From Deltaproteobacteria bacterium GWB2_55_19 (GTDB lineage Bacteria; Desulfobacterota; GWC2-55-46): DNA of 64,000 nt. Shown one piece after another: positions 60,287 through 64,000 of the stretch. Within the stretch, counting starts at the first letter, position 1. Each line of letters begins with the position of its first letter. A program made the position numbers and the translations under genes. The DNA lies in contig MGPQ01000020.1 of the NCBI GenBank assembly GCA_001797465.1, forward strand, positions 81,032 through 145,031. Direction: 5' to 3'. A model generated the notes under the pieces. It was not told the origin of the DNA, did no database searches, and worked only from the letters and a program-made list of their open reading frames with translations.

Positions 60287-62740
60287 ATGACAAACGAAAA
60301 AGAGAAACAGACAAAGGACGTCGAGGAGAAGAGGATCAAGCCCTCCGTAATCAGGAGGAGGTCCGCTCCAAAGCCAGCAGAGCCTGAGCCTGTGGCCGTA
60401 GCGGAGACGGCGGTCGCGGCCGCAGAGCAGAAGGGGGCCGCGGCAACGGAGACGGCCGTGGAGGCAACTGTTGCCCAGACAACGCCTCTTCCTGCCAAGT
60501 CCGAAGTGAAGCTCCCTGAGCCTCCGTCAGCCGTCAAGGTAGTGGCAAAAGAGGAAAAGAAGGAAGATAAAAAGCCGATACGCGGGCGCGGCAGGACAAA
60601 GGCCGTCGACGAGAAGAAGGACGTTGCCAAGAGGGGGGCGCTCCGAAAGACGAGGGAGAAGACCCCCGCGGAGATATTGGAGGAGCTTAAGGTCGAGGAG
60701 ACCGAGGAGATACCGGAGACGGTAGCCCCTTTGGCCCAGGCCGAGGAAAAGACAGAGGCCGAGACGACGGTAGAGGCTCAGGCAGCGGTTGTGGCGGCCC
60801 CTGTCGCGAAAAAAGAGGTCAAGGTCTTCACAAAACAGCCCGAGGTTAAGAGGTTCTTCGCCCCGAAGCGCCCGGCTGGCAGGAAAGACAAGTACCAGTC
60901 GAGGGACTCGCAAAAGGCAAGGGCGCAGTCCGCGCAGGCGCGGCCCATGAAGCAGACCGAGATCACCGTGATAAAGGCATCCAAGAGGGTGATAAGGATA
61001 GTCGACGCCATAAGTGTGGCCGACCTCTCGCAGAGGCTCGGCGTAAAGGCCGGCGAGATAATAAAGAAGCTCATGGGCTTAGGTATAATGGCGACGGTCA
61101 ACCAGCTCATTGACATTGACGCGGTCACGTTGATCGCCCAGGAGTACGAGTACGAGGTCGAAAGCGGCGCGGTCCATGAGGAGACCCTAATGGAGCCCGG
61201 CGCGACAGAGACCGAGGCCCCCACAAACCTGAAGCCGAGAGCGCCTGTCGTTACCGTCATGGGGCACGTCGACCACGGTAAGACATCTCTCCTTGACGCG
61301 ATAAGGCAGACGAACGTCGTGAGCGGTGAGGCCGGCGGCATCACCCAGCACATAGGCGCGTACCACGTCCATCTCGAGAAGGGCGACGTCACCTTCCTCG
61401 ACACCCCCGGCCACGAGGCCTTTACGGCCATGAGGGCGCGCGGCGCAAAGGCGACCGACATAGTGATACTCGTCGTCGCGGCCGACGACGGCGTCATGCC
61501 TCAGACCATAGAAGCCATAAACCACGCAAGGGCCGCAAGCGTCCCCATAATAGTCGCGATAAACAAGATGGACCTCCCGCAGGCCGACCCGGCGCGGATA
61601 AAACAGGAGCTCACGCAGTACGGGCTCGTATCCGAGGAATGGGGCGGAGATACCATATTCATGGAGGTCTCGGCTAAAAAGAGGTTAAAGATAAAAGAGC
61701 TCCTCGAGATTATACTCCTCCAGTCCGAGGTGCTGGAACTGAAGGCCAGCACGGATGCGCCGGCGCGCGGCATCGTCGTTGAGGCGAAGCTGGACAAGGG
61801 CAGGGGGCCTGTATCCACGGTCCTCATACAGGACGGGACGCTGAAGGTCGGGGACGCGCTTGTAACCGGCGTCAGCTACGGCAGGATCCGCGCCATGATA
61901 AACGACTGGGGCGAAAGGGTCGAAGAGGCGGGCCCGTCGATGCCGATCGAGATACTCGGCCTTTCCGGCGTGCCGCAGGCAGGCGAGATATTTACCGTCG
62001 TTAAGGACGAGGCGACGGCGAGGCAGATCGCCTCTATAAGGCAGAGGAAGGCGCTTGAGAAGGACCGCCTCAAGACCGCGAAGGTGAGCCTCGCGGACCT
62101 CTATGACAAGATAAACAAGGGAGAGGTGAAGGAGCTTAGCGTCGTCCTCAAGGCCGACGTCCAGGGGTCGATCGAGGCGGTGAAAGAGTCCCTCGGCAAG
62201 CTCTCGACCGACGCCATAAAGCTCAAGGTCATACACAGCGCGGTCGGAGGCATAAGCGAGGGCGATTGCATGCTGGCCTCCGCCTCTAACGCGATAGTAA
62301 TCGGCTTCAACGTCCGTCCTGAGCCGAAGGCCCAGGCGCTCGCTGAGAAGGAAAACGTAGACCTGCGGCTCTACACCATCATCTACAACCTGGTGGACGA
62401 GATAAAGGCCGCGATGGAGGGCATGCTCGCCCCTGTCGTAAAGGAAGAGGCGCTCGGACGCGTACAGATAAGGGACGTCTTCCGCATTACGAAGGTCGGC
62501 ATCGTCGCCGGTTGCTTCGTTACGGACGGCAAGGCTCTGAGGGGCGCGAAGGCGAGGCTCATAAGGGACAACGTCGTCATTTATGAGGGCAAGCTCTCGT
62601 CACTTAAGAGGTTCAAGGACGACGTCAAGGAAGTCGCCGCAGGGTACGAGTGCGGTCTTACCATAGATGGCTACAACGACATAAAGGTCGGCGACGTCGT
62701 GGAGCTCTACATCCTGAAAGAAGAGGCGGCGAAGCTCTAA
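60287..62740 (+). CDS. infB: Translation initiation factor IF-2
   Basis: GTPase (817 aa) that places fMet-tRNA on the 30S subunit. A low-complexity Lys/Glu/Ala/Pro region (1-220) precedes the IF2-N domain ([24 protein letters not shown]). The G domain has G1 GHVDHGKT at 326-333, G3 DTPGHEAF and G4 NKMD. Domain II, domain III and the tRNA-binding C2 domain follow. ATG start; the N-terminal extension is normal in type. A dispersed palindromic repeat begins seven bases after the stop. Confidence 0.97.
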   Translation: MTNEKEKQTKDVEEKRIKPSVIRRRSAPKPAEPEPVAVAETAVAAAEQKGAAATETAVEATVAQTTPLPAKSEVKLPEPPSAVKVVAKEEKKEDKKPIRGRGRTKAVDEKKDVAKRGALRKTREKTPAEILEELKVEETEEIPETVAPLAQAEEKTEAETTVEAQAAVVAAPVAKKEVKVFTKQPEVKRFFAPKRPAGRKDKYQSRDSQKARAQSAQARPMKQTEITVIKASKRVIRIVDAISVADLSQRLGVKAGEIIKKLMGLGIMATVNQLIDIDAVTLIAQEYEYEVESGAVHEETLMEPGATETEAPTNLKPRAPVVTVMGHVDHGKTSLLDAIRQTNVVSGEAGGITQHIGAYHVHLEKGDVTFLDTPGHEAFTAMRARGAKATDIVILVVAADDGVMPQTIEAINHARAASVPIIVAINKMDLPQADPARIKQELTQYGLVSEEWGGDTIFMEVSAKKRLKIKELLEIILLQSEVLELKASTDAPARGIVVEAKLDKGRGPVSTVLIQDGTLKVGDALVTGVSYGRIRAMINDWGERVEEAGPSMPIEILGLSGVPQAGEIFTVVKDEATARQIASIRQRKALEKDRLKTAKVSLADLYDKINKGEVKELSVVLKADVQGSIEAVKESLGKLSTDAIKLKVIHSAVGGISEGDCMLASASNAIVIGFNVRPEPKAQALAEKENVDLRLYTIIYNLVDEIKAAMEGMLAPVVKEEALGRVQIRDVFRITKVGIVAGCFVTDGKALRGAKARLIRDNVVIYEGKLSSLKRFKDDVKEVAAGYECGLTIDGYNDIKVGDVVELYILKEEAAKL

Positions 62741-62746
62741 CAGGTC

Positions 62747-62849
62747 GCTCAAAAAGTCCATCTGCTCTGTTGCCTTCGGCGTTCTGTCCTGCGGCGTACA
62801 AAAGAGTACGCCTCGTTCTTCGACGCCTCGCATCTGGAGCTTTTTGAGC
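62747..62849 (+). repeat. GGCGTAC palindromic element, copy B
   Basis: A 103-base element bounded by GCTCAAAAAGTCC (62747-62759) and GGAGCTTTTTGAGC (62836-62849), which pair. In the middle GGCGTAC (62793-62799) and GTACGCC (62806-62812) form a second hairpin. The same ordered motifs appear on the minus strand at 14700-14800. It sits between infB and the DUF503 gene and might also weaken read-through. Confidence 0.75.
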
Positions 62850-62865
62850 AGCCAGATTGTCGCAT

Positions 62866-63153
62866 ATGGTAATAGGGGTTTTGCGGATAACGGTGCTTAT
62901 CCACGAGAGCAGGTCTCTGAAGGACAAGAGACAGGTTGTCAAAAGCATCGTGGAGAAGGTGAAAAACCGCTTCAACGTCTCCGTTGCGGAGGTCGACGGC
63001 GCTGACCTCTGGCAGAGGGCCGAGATCGGCGTCGCCGCGGTCTCCAACGACGGCGCATTAGTCAACTCGGTCATGGACAAGGTACTCGACTTCGTCGATG
63101 GTCTCAACCTCGCGGAGGTGTCAGACCACGACATCGAGATAATCAACATTTAA
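62866..63153 (+). CDS. DUF503 family protein
   Basis: A 95-residue protein: VIGVLRITVLIHESRSLKDKRQVVKSIVEKVKNRFNVSVAEVDGADLWQRAEIGVAAVS matches DUF503 (YlxP-like), which lies between infB and rbfA in many bacteria. Ferredoxin-like fold expected. The biochemical role is unknown; linkage to ribosome-assembly genes suggests that area. An in-frame TTG at 62857 is possible, but ATG 62866 gives the family N-terminus. Confidence 0.92.
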   Translation: MVIGVLRITVLIHESRSLKDKRQVVKSIVEKVKNRFNVSVAEVDGADLWQRAEIGVAAVSNDGALVNSVMDKVLDFVDGLNLAEVSDHDIEIINI

Positions 63154-63216
63154 GGCGCGAGGGCGCGAGGGGGCGGGGGGTGCGGCATAAATGCCGGAAT
63201 CTCCCTTGAAGATACT

Positions 63217-63573
63217 ATGAGTTACAAACGCTCCGACAGGGTCGCGGACGTAATCAAGGAAGAAGTAGCCTCGATGATCCTCCACGGCGATATAAAGGAC
63301 CCGAGGATCGGGTTCGTCACCATAACCCGCGTGGAGCTCACCCCCGACTTGAAGGAGGCGAAGGTCTTCTTCAGCCAGATAGGCTCCGCCGAGGACAAGG
63401 CAAAGTCCAGGAACGGCCTCAATCACGCGAGCGGATATGTAAGGCGCGCGCTGGCCAAGAGGCTGGATTTGCGGCACATACCCAACGTCAGTTTCGTGTT
63501 CGACGATTCCCTCGAATACGCGGACCATATCGAGAAGGTCATAAAGGAGATGAAGGAGGGAGGCGGCCGTTAG
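63217..63573 (+). CDS. rbfA: Ribosome-binding factor A
   Basis: KH-like 30S maturation factor (118 aa). YKRSDRVADVIKEEVASMIL opens the protein; DPRIGFVTITRVELTPDLKEAKVFFS is the core strand pair; RRALAKRLDLRHIPNVSFVFDDSLEYADHIEKVI is the C-terminal signature. Standard position after infB and DUF503. Complete. Confidence 0.96.
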   Translation: MSYKRSDRVADVIKEEVASMILHGDIKDPRIGFVTITRVELTPDLKEAKVFFSQIGSAEDKAKSRNGLNHASGYVRRALAKRLDLRHIPNVSFVFDDSLEYADHIEKVIKEMKEGGGR

Positions 63574-63704
63574 GGGCCTCCGGGCGCGGGCAGGGCGCCG
63601 GGGAGGGCGCGGCGGGTAGACTGAGGGACCCAGCTTGTGTTTATCCTCTCCGCCGCAGGGGCTCGGAACCCTTCATCGCTCGCGCCGTACTTCGAAAAAC
63701 CCAA

Positions 63705-64000
63705 ATGGACAAAAGATTCGATAAGGCAGTAGAGGAGATACGGAAAGGAAAGAAGTTCCTTGTCGTCTCACATGTCAGCCCCGAGGGGGACGCGGTAGGG
63801 TCTCTCCTTGGCGTCGCGCTCGCGCTCCGCTCCATCGGCAAGGACGTGACGGCATACCTCGAAGACCCCGTGCCGGACCTCTTTAAATTCCTCCCTGGGG
63901 CGGAAACCGTCGTGCATTCACTCGAAGGCGCGGGGCCGTTTGACGCGACCTTCGCGGTCGATTGCGGGCAAAGAGAGAGGCTCGGCAAGGGGTTCGTGAA
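63705..64000 (+). CDS. nrnA: DHH-family nanoRNase/pAp phosphatase, N-terminal part
   Basis: The first 98 residues of a DHH-type phosphoesterase, open to the right edge. FLVVSHVSPEGDAVGSLLGVALAL carries the first metal-binding motif with Asp in PEGDA, and ATFAVDCGQRERLG the DCG-type second motif. NrnA degrades nano-oligonucleotides and pAp, and its gene commonly follows rbfA. The gap of 131 bases after rbfA has no other feature. The DHH and DHHA1 motifs lie outside the window. Confidence 0.9.
   Translation, partial: MDKRFDKAVEEIRKGKKFLVVSHVSPEGDAVGSLLGVALALRSIGKDVTAYLEDPVPDLFKFLPGAETVVHSLEGAGPFDATFAVDCGQRERLGKGFV

Noticed and set aside
1..64000. tRNA or rRNA genes
   Set aside because: Gaps between genes were read for cloverleaf-like arms with CCA ends and for rRNA segments; none was seen. 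A tRNA search program would be decisive.

Overview
The window is a gene-dense piece of a Gram-negative bacterial chromosome, about 60 % G+C by eye. It carries 59 recognisable protein genes, 57 of them on the plus strand. No rRNA, tRNA, transposase, phage or CRISPR array was seen. The gene set fits a deltaproteobacterium-like lineage (Desulfobacterota or a neighbouring candidate phylum): LL-diaminopimelate aminotransferase, sigma-54 control of pilin genes, a pilMNOPQ-aroC-aroK-aroB block, rimP-nusA-rnpM-infB-rbfA, and abundant lipoproteins and TPR proteins. That placement is an inference and no marker phylogeny was run. Despite the high G+C, the coding style favours AGG for arginine and ATA for isoleucine, and uses TTG starts often.

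Layout. 1-4.4 kb: end of lepA, lepB, then xerC-hslV-hslU. 4.4-11.7 kb: arginine genes argB, argD, argF and argG, a FAH-family hydrolase, dapL, folK and a small YHS-type protein. 11.7-14.6 kb: a promoter and leader hairpin, an LsrF-like aldolase/thiolase, a zinc alcohol dehydrogenase and NAD kinase. 14.8-20.4 kb: recN, an ArgA-like GNAT, pmbA, a Crp/Fnr regulator and an M23 peptidase. 20.4-25.4 kb: an 84-bp tandem repeat array, secA, argJ and a HEPN protein. 25.4-42.2 kb is the type IV pilus region: prepilin peptidase, a PilS/PilR-type two-component pair, a sigma-54 promoter, four pseudopilin genes (one encoding 1472 residues with fibronectin-like repeats), then an XRE regulator and pilMNOPQ. 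42.3-45.2 kb: aroC, aroK and aroB. 45.3-54.3 kb: a small TPR-like protein, a roadblock protein, a Xaa-Pro peptidase, a 90-bp repeat array, accB, accC, a lipoyl/octanoyl transferase, a large TPR protein and a tRNA nucleotidyltransferase/poly(A) polymerase. 54.3-57.8 kb is an accessory patch: a cyclophilin, a remnant of a second cyclophilin, a low-G+C HEPN-like gene, repeats, and two minus-strand genes. 57.9-64 kb: the translation operon rimP-nusA-rnpM-infB-DUF503-rbfA-nrnA.

How the parts fit. The pilus block is a coherent assembly set. PilD cleaves the prepilins, PilS/PilR probably acts on the sigma-54 promoter in front of the pseudopilin operon, and PilM/N/O/P/Q form the inner-membrane platform, the periplasmic bridge and the outer-membrane secretin. 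The motor ATPases (PilB, PilT), PilC and the major pilin lie elsewhere. No PilY1-type tip protein is present, and the 1472-residue PilW-like protein is the best candidate for a surface or tip adhesin.

The other notable layer is repetitive DNA. A dispersed repeat with the core TTTGCCCGTCCGG occurs as an 84-bp tandem array before secA, as a 90-bp tandem array (reverse strand) before accB, and as a single copy nested inside another inverted-repeat element near 56.9 kb. Two further palindromic families lie next to recN and infB, and next to argD and the HEPN gene.
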